Source: Nitrospiraceae bacterium (GTDB lineage Bacteria; Nitrospirota; Nitrospiria; Nitrospirales; UBA8639). Taken from it: a stretch of DNA of 64,000 nucleotides. The stretch covers positions 39,886 through 103,885 of the forward strand of contig JACKFE010000007.1 of assembly GCA_020632635.1 (NCBI GenBank). Reading direction: 5' to 3'. Shown in pieces: positions 16,839 through 26,193 of the stretch. The notes below the pieces were generated by a model that saw only the letters and a program-made list of their open reading frames with translations, had not been told where the DNA came from and made no database searches. How positions within the stretch are numbered: the stretch's first letter is position 1; each line of letters begins with the position of its first letter. The position numbers and the translations under genes are program-made.

Positions 16839-18890
16839 ATGCGCTATTCTCTTACTGTCCTCCATTCACTGACCTGTCTGACCCTGTTGAATTGGATCCT
16901 GCCCTTTCTTCTCACACAGGGGGCCGCTGCGGACCAGCCGATTGAACCAGACCTCCCCCCGTTAACCTCAGAACAGGATTTGACGCAATTATCCCTCGAA
17001 GAGCTCATGAACATGGAGGTGACCAGCGTATCAAAAAAACCTCAAAAACTGTCTCAAGCCCAAGCGGCCATTCACGTACTGTCGGGAGAAGATATCCGGC
17101 GCATGGGAATTACCACTATTCCCGATGCCCTTCGCCTAGTACCGGGGCTTCAAGTGGCACGAATAGATTCCAACAAATGGGCGGTGAGTGCCAGAGGGTT
17201 TAATGACCGCTTCGCGAACAAGCTCCTAGTTCTGATTGATGGAAGAAGCGTCTATACCCCATTATTTGCGGGGGTCTATTGGGAAGCGCAGATGGTACCC
17301 CTTCAGGATATTGACCGAATTGAGGTGATCAGAGGACCAGGGGGCACATTATGGGGTGCCAACGCGGTGAATGGCGTGATCAATATCATTACGAAGTCGA
17401 CCCAGGACACACAAGGAGCCATGGCATCCGTGACATACGGCAACGAAGAGCGGGGATTGGGAACGTTGCGCTATGGAGGAAAAGCCGGTGACGCCTTGGC
17501 CTATCGATTGTATGGACAATTCATGAGCCGAGACTCGGCTTTTCAAGAGGGCGGGGCACATGACGACTGGCAATTGGGCCAGGGAGGCCTTCGAACGGAT
17601 TGGCAGCCCGACACTAACGATACCGTCACCGTACAAGGGGATTATTATCAAGGAACCGCAGGACAACGCATAACCACACCCGTCCCTGCCGATGCCGCCC
17701 CCTTGGCCCCGGCCAACCTCACCACCGTCAATGAAGACGTCAAATTGAGAGGTGGAAATATCCTCTTCCGATGGCATCGATTGTTGTCCGATAAGGAAGA
17801 TTTCACCCTTCAAGCCTATTTTGACCACGTTGGGAGGGAAGAAGCCTCTTTATATGAGGATCGTCAGACGATCGATTTGGAATTACAGCATCATATTCCC
17901 TGGCTGGCCCACCATGATGTGTTGTGGGGAATAGGGTATCGCCTGACGAGGGATGAGACTCGGGGCAACGAGCTCTTTCGGCTGTCTCCATCGGATCGCA
18001 CCGTTGACCTTATGAGCGGATTTCTTCAAGATGAAATGAGTTTTTTTGATGATACCTTCACGGTTACCATCGGATCGAAATTTGAGCATAACGACTTTTC
18101 CGGATTTGAATACCAGCCCAATATACGAATGTCCTGGAAACCGAATTCGGATCACACCATCTGGGGCTCTGTATCCCGTGCGGTGCGGACACCAGCTCGA
18201 GGGGAACATGACGTCCGGTTACGAGTGGTCCCAACACCGGCCACCGCCCCCGTCTCCGTGGCGGTAGTCGGCAATCATGACTTTGAAGCGGAGAATCTCC
18301 TGGCTTGGGAACTTGGCTATCGCATCCATCCAACCTCAACACTGAATCTGGATATCGCGGGGTTCTACAACCAATACGAGGATCTTCGAACCTTTGATGC
18401 GGCTTCCCCGCCTCCCACGATTACGTTGCCCTTTTCAAACAAAATGCACGGCCACGCCTACGGGGTAGAGGTGTTGGCCCAATGGCAAGCGCATCCTGAC
18501 TGGCGGCTCCAGGCCACATATAGTTATCTTGCCATGGATTTACGGTTGGAAGATGGCAGTACGAGTGCCGAAAAACTCCGGGAGGGAGCCAGCCCGTCCC
18601 ATCAAGCCACCTTATGGTCTCGAATGACTCTTCCCTGGAACCTGGAATTTGACTGGGACGTTCGCTATGTCGACTCGATCAGGGTCGCAGGTTCTCCGGT
18701 GGATGGCTATTTCTCCACCAATGCCAGGCTCGGCTGGAGACCGACACCACAATGGGATATTTCCTTAGTTGGCCGGGATCTCCTGGATAATCATCACACC
18801 GAATTTCTGCCCACATTTCTGGCGACGCAATCCACTGAAGTCCAACGCAGTATCTTCCTCAAAACCACATGGCAATTCGACATGCCATAA
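16839..18890 (+). CDS. TonB-dependent outer-membrane receptor
   Basis: This 683-residue protein has a signal peptide ending near AAA (about residue 31). Next comes the N-terminal stretch LSLEELMNMEVTSVSKK typical of one branch of these receptors, and a plug domain from about 60 to 175 (VIRGPGGTLWGANAVNGVIN is its conserved end). A beta-barrel of about 500 residues follows and ends in WQFDMP. Such receptors import siderophores, heme, cobalamin or other ligands using TonB energy. The ligand is not evident: no siderophore or transport genes adjoin and no riboswitch is seen upstream. The barrel lacks features pointing to BtuB over iron receptors. Confidence 0.93.
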   Translation: MRYSLTVLHSLTCLTLLNWILPFLLTQGAAADQPIEPDLPPLTSEQDLTQLSLEELMNMEVTSVSKKPQKLSQAQAAIHVLSGEDIRRMGITTIPDALRLVPGLQVARIDSNKWAVSARGFNDRFANKLLVLIDGRSVYTPLFAGVYWEAQMVPLQDIDRIEVIRGPGGTLWGANAVNGVINIITKSTQDTQGAMASVTYGNEERGLGTLRYGGKAGDALAYRLYGQFMSRDSAFQEGGAHDDWQLGQGGLRTDWQPDTNDTVTVQGDYYQGTAGQRITTPVPADAAPLAPANLTTVNEDVKLRGGNILFRWHRLLSDKEDFTLQAYFDHVGREEASLYEDRQTIDLELQHHIPWLAHHDVLWGIGYRLTRDETRGNELFRLSPSDRTVDLMSGFLQDEMSFFDDTFTVTIGSKFEHNDFSGFEYQPNIRMSWKPNSDHTIWGSVSRAVRTPARGEHDVRLRVVPTPATAPVSVAVVGNHDFEAENLLAWELGYRIHPTSTLNLDIAGFYNQYEDLRTFDAASPPPTITLPFSNKMHGHAYGVEVLAQWQAHPDWRLQATYSYLAMDLRLEDGSTSAEKLREGASPSHQATLWSRMTLPWNLEFDWDVRYVDSIRVAGSPVDGYFSTNARLGWRPTPQWDISLVGRDLLDNHHTEFLPTFLATQSTEVQRSIFLKTTWQFDMP

Positions 18891-18914
18891 GTTCAGAGCA
18901 TTCCTCCACGATCA

Positions 18915-19415
18915 TCAAGATTTTTTTGGAAACAAGCCGGGATAGCCTTTCGGGGGATTGGAGAGATGTTCAAAGTGAGCCTCCTCTTTTGAAAAACATT
19001 GCCGGGAGAGATTGGTAAAGTCACCATTCTGTCGTGAATGCTCTACCCACTCCAGCACTTGACGATCCTTGAGGAATAGGAGCAAGGCAATCCCATCATT
19101 CGTCCCAATGGATGCCTTGGACCGCTCAGGCCAATCAAATCCCAGTGTCAGTTTGAAGGCTTTATCATCGGAATAAGGGCCCAGGATACAGACCCTGTCC
19201 CAAACGGAAGGAACCACCTCAGCCAGATTGACAAATGACCGTCCAGAAGCTTGAAATTGTCGCGTCAGTTCTTCGGAGATTTTTGAGGTTGCCCCATCAC
19301 ATCCCCATTGAGCCAATAGCATAAGCCCAATCACGAACCAGCCGCCATGAATTCCCCTCCCTACCGTTAGCCATCCGGTGGCGCGGTTCTTCCGATTGTC
19401 AAGATTCCCTTTCAT
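18915..19415 (-). CDS. Exported protein of unknown function, 166 aa
   Basis: I chose the ATG at 19415 because GGAGGAGGG lies directly upstream; an in-frame start 39 bp earlier has no such site. Residues about 18-37 form a hydrophobic export segment ending in AQWGC, which could be a non-canonical lipobox or a plain signal peptide. The mature part (DRVCILGPYSDDKAF...) contains three cysteines and no recognisable domain. It lies 44 bp downstream of the TauE-like gene on the same strand. It is probably periplasmic; no function can be assigned. Confidence 0.7.
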   Translation of the reverse strand: MKGNLDNRKNRATGWLTVGRGIHGGWFVIGLMLLAQWGCDGATSKISEELTRQFQASGRSFVNLAEVVPSVWDRVCILGPYSDDKAFKLTLGFDWPERSKASIGTNDGIALLLFLKDRQVLEWVEHSRQNGDFTNLSRQCFSKEEAHFEHLSNPPKGYPGLFPKKS

Positions 19416-19459
19416 CCCTCCTCCCCAGCAAGCCCAATTCAGTAGATTCGACACGGTAG

Positions 19460-19819
19460 CTATTTCTTCACAATCAAAAAGATGGCCAGCGACACCAGGA
19501 CGAACGCAAAGATTCTCTTAAAGGTTTGGGTCGACACATGCTCAACCAATTGCGCCCCAATTTGCGCGCCAACCACTCCGCCAAGGCCAAGCCACACTCC
19601 ATACCGATAGTCCACATTGGCTAATTTCCCATGAGCCACTAATGCAGAAAGAGAAATGATCAAAATACCCAAAAATGAAGTTCCTACCGCTTTTTGGGCG
19701 GACAGCCCCATAAACAACAATAGGGGAACCATTAAAAACCCTCCCCCAAGCCCTGTGAACGAAGCAGCAAGCCCGACCAAGATCCCGCTTCCTAAAATGG
19801 CCCATAGGCTCATATCCAT
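19460..19819 (-). CDS. Half-size TauE/SafE family membrane protein
   Basis: TauE/SafE (TSUP) proteins move sulfite, sulfonates or other anions across the membrane. The conserved GLGGGFLMVPLL motif lies near residue 23, followed by AVGTSF and three further hydrophobic helices. The protein has only 119 residues, about half the usual 240-260, equal to one of the two internal repeats. It ends cleanly with a positively charged tail, so it may work as a homodimer rather than being truncated. The start at 19819 has AGGAG upstream; a longer frame to 19870 lacks this. Substrate unknown. Confidence 0.85.
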   Translation of the reverse strand: MDMSLWAILGSGILVGLAASFTGLGGGFLMVPLLLFMGLSAQKAVGTSFLGILIISLSALVAHGKLANVDYRYGVWLGLGGVVGAQIGAQLVEHVSTQTFKRIFAFVLVSLAIFLIVKK

Positions 19820-20033
19820 GCTTGCCTCTCCTATTGGTTCCCCATGGGGTGCATTGCCGTTCTCCACCATTGAAGGTCGGCATTCAACTCCTGGTCCGAC
19901 CTGTTATATCTCATTCCTTTTTCATTTTCCTAGGGAAAAATGAATGAAAACCATGATAGAGCCTACAGGGAACATTGTGGATTTTCCGATTGAAGATTGC
20001 CAGAATGCTCTCGTTACAGCAATAGTAATCCAA

Positions 20034-20104
20034 AAACCTCCTGTTGCCGTTTATTATGATCATTAGGACACCGAGTTTTTTGCCAATCTGAAACCTCCTG
20101 TTGC
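20034..20104. repeat. Pair of 14-bp direct repeats before the NFACT gene
   Basis: AAACCTCCTGTTGC occurs at 20034-20047 and again at 20091-20104, 57 bp apart. The second copy ends immediately before the ATG at 20107 and contains CCTCC, the complement of a Shine-Dalgarno sequence, where a ribosome site would be expected. It could be a binding site or a small duplication. Confidence 0.6.
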
Positions 20105-20106
20105 AT

Positions 20107-21576
20107 ATGAGTCTCAGTCTTACCGAATGTGAAGCAGTCATACACGAACTTGCCTCAAGCATCACAGGGGGATTTATTCAGAAAATTCATCAACCTCGAC
20201 CGTTGATGTTGACCTTTGACATTCATTCGCCAGGACAAACCTGCTCCTTACTGGCGTGCACGGAACCCACGTTTGCCCGCCTGCATCTCACCTCTCAGAA
20301 GTTTGAGAATCCGCCGACTCCACCATCCTTTTGCGCCTTTCTCCGTTCAAATTTAGAGGGTGGGCGAATTACAGCAATACGGCAGGAGCCAAGAGACCGG
20401 ATTGCATACATCACGATTGTCAAAGCCGAACAGGTATTTATTTTGGTGGTGGCGTTGACCGGCAATCAGGCCAATATGCATCTGCTGAATCAGGAAAAAA
20501 TCGTGTTGCGGTCCTTACGAGAATCACGGCTGAAAGTTGGCGATCGTTACCTACCTCCAGCTTTGACGTTGGATCGCCCCTTAGACATTCTTCCTCCCCT
20601 CCGCCAGACTCGTCCCTCCTCTCTTTCAGGGAAAGAGGAGTTCGGAGATCAGTATCCGGTCTCGGCGACATTAGACACCCGATACGAACAACAGAAATTT
20701 AAAGAAGGGCAGGAATCCGTTCTTGAACAGCAACTGGCACATGTTCGGAAATCGCTGAAACAGGCAAAACGAAAAATTCATGCGTTACAGGAAGATTGTA
20801 AAAAGGTGGAACGGTATCGTAACTATGCCCGGTATGGAGAACTCTTGAAGAGTCATCTTCATGAAATCAAACGGGGCCAAGAGAGCATGACCCTCGTTGA
20901 TTACTATGACCCGGCCTTGCCGACCCTCACACTTCCACTCGATCCCTCCAAGGATGCAGTTTGGAATATGGAAAATTACTTTCGGAAATATCATAAATTT
21001 CTAGGCGCCCAGGAACATCTTCAACCCCGGGTGGATCAGACCCAGCAGGAAATCATTCGCTTGGAGGCACAATTGGCTCAATTGGAACAAGGCATCATGG
21101 ATCCTGAATTTTTACCAAAACATCCAAAAACTCCAAAGACTTCGTTGCCCCGAGACGCCGGTCCCCCAAAAGGTCGCCAGGCTCCAACCCAATGCTATCG
21201 AACCTATACGTCGGCTGATGGACTCACGATTTTCGTGGGCAAAACGGCGAAGGACAATGATCAACTGACATTGAAAGTCGCCAAGCCTGATGATCTGTGG
21301 CTCCATGCCCGAGGGACACCGGGCTCCCATGTCATAGTCCGGTTGGAAAAAGGGGCCACCGTGCCTCCGGAGACATTGAAAGATGCGGCGACCTTGACCT
21401 TGTGGTTTAGCGACTTACGAAAGAGCGGAAAAGGCGAAGTGATTTACACCCTTCGCAAATTCGTGAAGAAAGGAAAAGGCTTCAAACCTGGAGCCGTGAT
21501 GGTCGAACGGGAAAAGGCAATTTGGATTGAACTCAAAGAAGATCGCCTTCAACGTCTCAAAGGACTTGCTACCTAA
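20107..21576 (+). CDS. rqcH: RqcH/NFACT family ribosome quality-control protein
   Basis: RqcH (Rqc2 homologue) binds stalled 50S subunits carrying peptidyl-tRNA and adds C-terminal alanine tails that mark the nascent chain for decay. The N-terminal NFACT-N domain spans about 1-160 and keeps the Asp-Arg pair (EPRDRIAY, near residue 99) needed for tailing in other bacteria. A coiled coil lies near 205-330. The C-terminal NFACT-R domain has DDLWLHARGTPGSHVIV near 397. At 489 residues it is somewhat shorter than Firmicutes RqcH. The ATG at 20107 and a TTG at 20101 are both possible starts; neither has a Shine-Dalgarno sequence. The gene stands alone. Confidence 0.88.
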   Translation: MSLSLTECEAVIHELASSITGGFIQKIHQPRPLMLTFDIHSPGQTCSLLACTEPTFARLHLTSQKFENPPTPPSFCAFLRSNLEGGRITAIRQEPRDRIAYITIVKAEQVFILVVALTGNQANMHLLNQEKIVLRSLRESRLKVGDRYLPPALTLDRPLDILPPLRQTRPSSLSGKEEFGDQYPVSATLDTRYEQQKFKEGQESVLEQQLAHVRKSLKQAKRKIHALQEDCKKVERYRNYARYGELLKSHLHEIKRGQESMTLVDYYDPALPTLTLPLDPSKDAVWNMENYFRKYHKFLGAQEHLQPRVDQTQQEIIRLEAQLAQLEQGIMDPEFLPKHPKTPKTSLPRDAGPPKGRQAPTQCYRTYTSADGLTIFVGKTAKDNDQLTLKVAKPDDLWLHARGTPGSHVIVRLEKGATVPPETLKDAATLTLWFSDLRKSGKGEVIYTLRKFVKKGKGFKPGAVMVEREKAIWIELKEDRLQRLKGLAT

Positions 21577-21755
21577 ACCCAGCTTGTAGTCGGCTCACAT
21601 GCTATATGAATATTAAGAAATCCAAACAAAAATAGAGCCGAAGCATTCCTGAATTTTCAGACTAGATTAACGCCGACCGAGCACTTCGGTAATGCTGATC
21701 AGAAGTAATGGAACCCTGGCTGGCTAAAGATTCAAGGAGAGTCCTGAGTATGAGA

Positions 21756-21786
21756 GCGGGGCCACAACGTCTGTCGTGAGCCCCGC
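21756..21786 (-). terminator. Hairpin downstream of the secreted-protein gene
   Basis: GCGGGG and CCCCGC pair across a 19-nt loop that can extend with CAC/GTG. It lies 18 bp past the stop of the - strand gene. There is no clear T tract on the - strand, so termination strength is uncertain. Confidence 0.4.
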
Positions 21787-21803
21787 CGATCATCGAAGCG
21801 GTG

Positions 21804-23111
21804 CTACTTGCCTTTACCACTGCCTCCCCCACTACCTCCGCCTCCTCCACCGCCGCCACTTGATTTCGGCACGAGAGTAAAGGTGGCTTCCACCATCCGG
21901 TGTCCGGTGGCATTCACGGTACAGGTGAGTGAGGTTCCCGTACAATCGCCAAACCACCCGGCGAACGTGCTGCCGCTATCGGCTTTGGCCGTTAACGTGA
22001 CGGCTGTGCCCTGTTCATAGGGCGCCACGCATTTATTCGGACAGGTAATCAACTTATCTGAAGATTCGACTTTCCCCCCGCCGGTGACCACGACCGCCAC
22101 CGAATCCGTCTGCACAATGGCCGCTACCATATTGGCGCTGAGAAAATCGCCCAGTTCGCCCTCACTTGGAGCCGTACAGGTCAGATCAGCACAGAGGGCC
22201 TCGTGGGTCGTAGGGTCATAGGGGCCTGTATAGTTGTACAGTTCATACCGGCGCACCACTGATTGCGTGGTGGGATCCAGACTTCCCTGTGTGCGAGTTC
22301 TGGTCCGGTTCTGCCCCCCGTTGCCACCAGAGGCAGGCTCCGCTTGGAGCAGGTCCCAGTCTGATTCGAGCTGCGCCGCATTCAACGGCACGACAAGTGG
22401 ATTGTCGGCCACGAGTTCGTCCAGCGTGACCTCGAACGGAAGCTCTTGCACATAGGTCTTCATCCATTGGGCATTGCCATAGAGTTCCGGGGCCTCCGGG
22501 GGCTCCGGGGCCTCCACCTCGGCAGCTAACTCGGGTGCCTCACCCGCTCGTGCCGCGGGCACCGGGAAATATTGGGGGGAGGCCACCAAGGCCTCCGGGA
22601 AGTACGGGATTAACGTTCCCGGCGCATTGGGATCCTCAATCAACCAACGGTGCGAGATTTTTCCGTGTGGCCCACCGTACCCGATCCCGAAATGTTCGCA
22701 TCCACTGGTGCGGTACGTTGACTGATTCCAAGAATAACAGGTGCCCACGAATGCCGTTCCCGGCTCGTGGGGTACCGTGGATTCCGCCCATTCATGGGTA
22801 TCAGAATTGTAACTGCTCTCATAGCGGACAATGATGCCCGTGTCGGTCGGGACAATCCTCGGCGCCCCATACCGTTCCCTCGTAAAAAACCCCAACGTGG
22901 TTGAGATACTAGCCCCTTCGATTTCCACCTCATAGCCATGCGTCGGGTGGGTGGTGTAGTTGACCACGTCAAAATTGCCCAAGGAGGCTGTAACCTGGGC
23001 GGTTTGAGCTTGTACGGCGGTATGGCCAAACAAGACCAATCCCAGAAGGGCAAGGCCAATGCCTCCCCACCGTGCGTCGGTTCGCACATGTGAACTTCTC
23101 ATAGCGTTCAT
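21804..23111 (-). CDS. Secreted protein with InlB-B-like repeat and glycine tail
   Basis: A signal peptide covers about residues 1-36 (LALLGLVLFGHTAVQAQ). The main body (about 40-340) is not recognised. It includes a Pro/Glu/Ala linker near 190-215 and a cysteine pair in CADLTCTAP. From about 345 to 415 there is a divergent InlB B-repeat/Listeria-Bacteroides-type segment (AKADSGSTFAGWFGDCTGT...CTV), a small beta domain common on surface and secreted proteins. The last 20 residues are almost only Gly, Ser and Lys. The start is supported by AAAAAGGGG upstream. The gene is alone on its strand. Binding or surface display is likely but unproven. Confidence 0.85.
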   Translation of the reverse strand: MNAMRSSHVRTDARWGGIGLALLGLVLFGHTAVQAQTAQVTASLGNFDVVNYTTHPTHGYEVEIEGASISTTLGFFTRERYGAPRIVPTDTGIIVRYESSYNSDTHEWAESTVPHEPGTAFVGTCYSWNQSTYRTSGCEHFGIGYGGPHGKISHRWLIEDPNAPGTLIPYFPEALVASPQYFPVPAARAGEAPELAAEVEAPEPPEAPELYGNAQWMKTYVQELPFEVTLDELVADNPLVVPLNAAQLESDWDLLQAEPASGGNGGQNRTRTRTQGSLDPTTQSVVRRYELYNYTGPYDPTTHEALCADLTCTAPSEGELGDFLSANMVAAIVQTDSVAVVVTGGGKVESSDKLITCPNKCVAPYEQGTAVTLTAKADSGSTFAGWFGDCTGTSLTCTVNATGHRMVEATFTLVPKSSGGGGGGGGSGGGSGKGK

Positions 23112-23365
23112 ACAGACCCCTTTTTAAAGAAGATTGACCTGCGCTGGTACAAAGCGGGATGGTTTCCCTCTTTACCCATTAATGTGGAAAATATTCTAGC
23201 AAGGGAATATGAGATTGCGATGAAAACCACATGAGAAGTTGATGAGAGGGCTTAGATTCCTTGCGAAGTCTGGCAGTTAATTGTTGCAGAAAAAAGAGAA
23301 TAAGGAGGACGCGGCAGGGAAGGGAACTTCTAGAGAGAAACCACCCAATCCATAATCGGCAGGGT

Positions 23366-24157
23366 TTATTCACCAACCCGGACAAGCATACCGCGATCTT
23401 TGCACACATTGAAGGTGTGATAAAACCAGATCACAATGAGAAGCAAAAAGACCGCATTGAGTCCTGTGGCCCAGAGTAAATGCGTCACGGGGATCGCCTC
23501 AGTGGTAAGAACTGCACGCATTCCTTCAAAGATATGCGCGGGTGGCACTATCCAGGCAATGGATTGCAACACTGGCGGAAGAACGGTCATAGGATAAAAG
23601 ACACAGGAGATCGGCTGGAAAAGAAAAACCATCCCCCAAGCCAGCACTTCGGCCTGCTGGCCAAACCGCATAATGATCGAAGTGGTGAGCACACCAATGA
23701 TCCAGCCGGAGATCACAAGATTCAGAATGAATGGAAGCAGCGAGAGCCCCATGTGAAACATATCGTACGAATAAAATACCCAGGCGAACAACATCATTAA
23801 ACTGCCGACGGCCGTCACTTTGAGCACACTCATGGTCATGGTCGCCGTTAAATATTCTCCAACGGTGAGCGGGCTGGCAAACAGATTCATCAGATTTCGC
23901 GCCCACATTTCTTCCAAAAACGAGACAGCGATCCCTTGTTGGGCCCGAAACAGCACATCCCAGAGGATCAATGCCCCGAGGAAAAAGGTGACGGCGCCCT
24001 GCATGGACATTCCAACCTTTTCCAAATAAATGGTGATGAATCCCCAGACGACTAAATCCAAAAATGGCCAATAAAAAATTTCCAACATTCGGGCGAAACT
24101 TCGCTTATAGAGATACATATGACGCGATAATAAGGCCAGGATACGCCCCACGCTCAT
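23366..24157 (-). CDS. ABC-2 type transporter permease
   Basis: This 263-residue protein has about six membrane helices in the ABC-2 pattern, with the family-typical FQPISCVFYPMTVLPPVLQSI near 180 and a short C-terminal cytoplasmic tail. It forms the membrane channel of an exporter with the ATPase encoded just upstream; the two genes overlap by 4 bp (ATGA), so they are translated together. Such pairs export polysaccharides, drugs or lipids; the substrate is unknown. It is the last gene of the - strand run that begins at htrA. The operon neighbours are cytochrome and molybdenum-cofactor genes. Confidence 0.9.
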   Translation of the reverse strand: MSVGRILALLSRHMYLYKRSFARMLEIFYWPFLDLVVWGFITIYLEKVGMSMQGAVTFFLGALILWDVLFRAQQGIAVSFLEEMWARNLMNLFASPLTVGEYLTATMTMSVLKVTAVGSLMMLFAWVFYSYDMFHMGLSLLPFILNLVISGWIIGVLTTSIIMRFGQQAEVLAWGMVFLFQPISCVFYPMTVLPPVLQSIAWIVPPAHIFEGMRAVLTTEAIPVTHLLWATGLNAVFLLLIVIWFYHTFNVCKDRGMLVRVGE

Positions 24158-24891
24158 GAGCGGCCTTCCTCCCTGGCCAACTTCAAAAACACTTCTTCCA
24201 AGTCTCGCTGTCCGTAGCGTTGAATAATTTCAGAGGCCGTGCCTTCCGCCACGATTTTGCCCCGCTGCAAGAAAATGATCCGATTAGACATTTCCTCCAT
24301 TTCCCGCATATTGTGAGAGGTATAGAGAATACTTAATCCTTCCGACCGCTGATACTCTTTGAGAAATGCTTTAATTTTATTGACGATATCCGGATCTAAA
24401 CTAGCGGTCGGTTCATCCAGAAAGAGCACCTTAGGCTCGGTCATAATGGCTTTGGCCAGGGTCAATCGCGACATTTGACCGGAGGATAGCTTTCGAGTGA
24501 GTTTATGCCGAATATCCTCCATCTCCAATTTCTTGATGATGTCATTGATCCGTTGTTGAATATGCTTAAGTTCATATAACCGCGCAATGACTTTCAGATT
24601 TTCCTCCACCGTCAGCGAAAAAGGCATCGAAATATAGGTGGAAGAAAAATTGACTTGACGAAGGATGGTTTCCCGATGGGTCGCCAGGTCAAGCCCAAAC
24701 ATATGAATGCTGCCCATTGTAGGAGTAATTAAGCCCAACAGCATATGAATCGTGGTCGTTTTGCCAGCCCCGTTTGGGCCGAGCAAGCCCAGAATTTCCC
24801 CTTCTTTGATGTCAAAGGAAATATCGTTGACGGCGGTAAAATCCTGGAACCGCTTGGTTAGATTTCGAATTTCGACAACGGATTTAGCCAT
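24154..24891 (-). CDS. ABC transporter ATP-binding protein
   Basis: The 245-residue protein has all ABC motifs: Walker A GPNGAGKTTT near residue 39, signature LSSGQMSRL near 137, Walker B KVLFLDEPTASLDP near 158 and the switch His in YTSHNM near 193. It powers the ABC-2 permease encoded next to it. It belongs to the CcmA/YhaQ-like exporter group by general pattern; there are no c-type cytochrome CcmB/C genes nearby, so I do not name it ccmA. It follows the six-heme cytochrome gene by 14 bp. Confidence 0.93.
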   Translation of the reverse strand: MAKSVVEIRNLTKRFQDFTAVNDISFDIKEGEILGLLGPNGAGKTTTIHMLLGLITPTMGSIHMFGLDLATHRETILRQVNFSSTYISMPFSLTVEENLKVIARLYELKHIQQRINDIIKKLEMEDIRHKLTRKLSSGQMSRLTLAKAIMTEPKVLFLDEPTASLDPDIVNKIKAFLKEYQRSEGLSILYTSHNMREMEEMSNRIIFLQRGKIVAEGTASEIIQRYGQRDLEEVFLKLAREEGRS

Positions 24892-24905
24892 AGCGCTGGC
24901 AGGGC

Positions 24906-25604
24906 CTAAAACAAGAACCCACCGATTTTATCTGGCAGATGACAGGTTTCACATTTATTACTCAGCACTTCCTGGTCATGGGTTTGCTTTCCATCATGAC
25001 ATCGCATGCAATCATTCATCGTGGCGAACCATAATTTAGAATCTGATGGAACATTGGGTTCATGAGGTTGATCGTCCAATTTGACATGTCCACGAGGAAT
25101 GACAATGGGGTACCCTTTGATCGGTTGGCCATGCACCACGCGAGAGTGACAGGTGGTACATCCTTCCCCTCTTCCTCGCTCTTCAAAAGCCTCCATGTGC
25201 TCTCGGTGATCCATAATCAACCCCACTTCTTTGACCGGAGGAGGCAAATCCCTGGTGGAAACTTCCGTCACCCTCAGAATGGCTCGATGACAGTTGAGGC
25301 ATACGGAAGAATGGACGTGAGATTCCAAATTATGATAATCGGTTGGGGTACCAAAGAAGGTGATGGCCACATCTTCCAATCCAGCCAGTACTTTATCCTG
25401 GATAAATCCAGAGAGGCCGGGCCGGACATGGCAATCGACACACGTCACATCCTTATGCGTGGATAATTTCCAGGATTCGTAGGCAGGACGAATGGTGTGA
25501 CAACTCGCACAAAATGTCGGTTGATTGGTCAAAGGGATCGCTACTGCCCCGCCAAAGGCCATAACCAGGAGGATGGCCCCGATAAGGGTTAACCCTTTGC
25601 CCAT
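24906..25604 (-). CDS. Six-heme c-type cytochrome, NapC/NirT-like
   Basis: An N-terminal membrane anchor (residues 5-25) is followed by six CXXCH heme sites at Cys 32, 55, 102, 149, 199 and 218 in a 232-residue protein. The first two sites with their spacing (CASCHTIRP, CVDCH) match the NapC/NirT quinol dehydrogenases, which pass electrons from membrane quinol to periplasmic reductases. NapC itself has four hemes, so two extra C-terminal hemes are present here. It lies 5 bp downstream of mobB. The partner enzyme is not in the window. It could serve nitrogen-oxide or other respiratory electron flow; direction is not determined. Confidence 0.92.
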   Translation of the reverse strand: MGKGLTLIGAILLVMAFGGAVAIPLTNQPTFCASCHTIRPAYESWKLSTHKDVTCVDCHVRPGLSGFIQDKVLAGLEDVAITFFGTPTDYHNLESHVHSSVCLNCHRAILRVTEVSTRDLPPPVKEVGLIMDHREHMEAFEERGRGEGCTTCHSRVVHGQPIKGYPIVIPRGHVKLDDQPHEPNVPSDSKLWFATMNDCMRCHDGKQTHDQEVLSNKCETCHLPDKIGGFLF

Positions 25605-25609
25605 CGTTC

Positions 25610-26113
25610 TTACGAACCTGTTGGAAGGGGAAAGCGTTGCATAATCAATTGGGCCAATCCCGCCACATCATCCCGGTCAAACCAGGGAGCAGGACATTCC
25701 ATTTTTTTTTCAGAGGCTACGGCCAATAATCCATCAAGGGAGACATTGACTTCCTCAAGTTGTTCGCGGACGATCAGAACCTTGGGAAATCCTTCACTTT
25801 TCCAGCCTTCGGCAATAATCAAATCTATATTCCCATTCAGGAATCGATCTCGAACCTCTTCAACTGGCAATTCCTCCGGAACATCCGCAAACATGGCTAA
25901 ACTGCCCTTTGATAAGACAATGACGGTATCGGCTCCGGCACGTTTATGCCGCCAACTATCTTTTCCTTGTGTATCGAGGTCAAACCCATGGCCCGCATGC
26001 TTGATGGTGGCAATACGATAACCTGAACGGGTTAATTCAGGAATTAATCGTTCAATCAAGGTAGTTTTACCGCTATTGGAACGTCCTACGAAACAGAGAA
26101 TTGGTGGTTTCAT
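25610..26113 (-). CDS. mobB: Molybdopterin-guanine dinucleotide biosynthesis adapter MobB
   Basis: MobB is a GTP-binding protein that assists MobA in forming the guanine dinucleotide form of the molybdenum cofactor. The P-loop GRSNSGKTTL lies near residue 10, followed by the family-typical IKHAGHGFDLDTQGKDSWRH and the DLIIAEGWK motif near 100. Its 167 residues are normal for the family. No mobA is seen in the window. It sits between moeA (80 bp away) and the cytochrome gene (5 bp). Confidence 0.95.
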   Translation of the reverse strand: MKPPILCFVGRSNSGKTTLIERLIPELTRSGYRIATIKHAGHGFDLDTQGKDSWRHKRAGADTVIVLSKGSLAMFADVPEELPVEEVRDRFLNGNIDLIIAEGWKSEGFPKVLIVREQLEEVNVSLDGLLAVASEKKMECPAPWFDRDDVAGLAQLIMQRFPLPTGS

Positions 26114-26193
26114 AATAATTCTTGATGACCTGTATTAAATAACCTTGATCCGCCGCAGAAGGAGAATTCCCCAACAAACAACTTCTTATTTCG

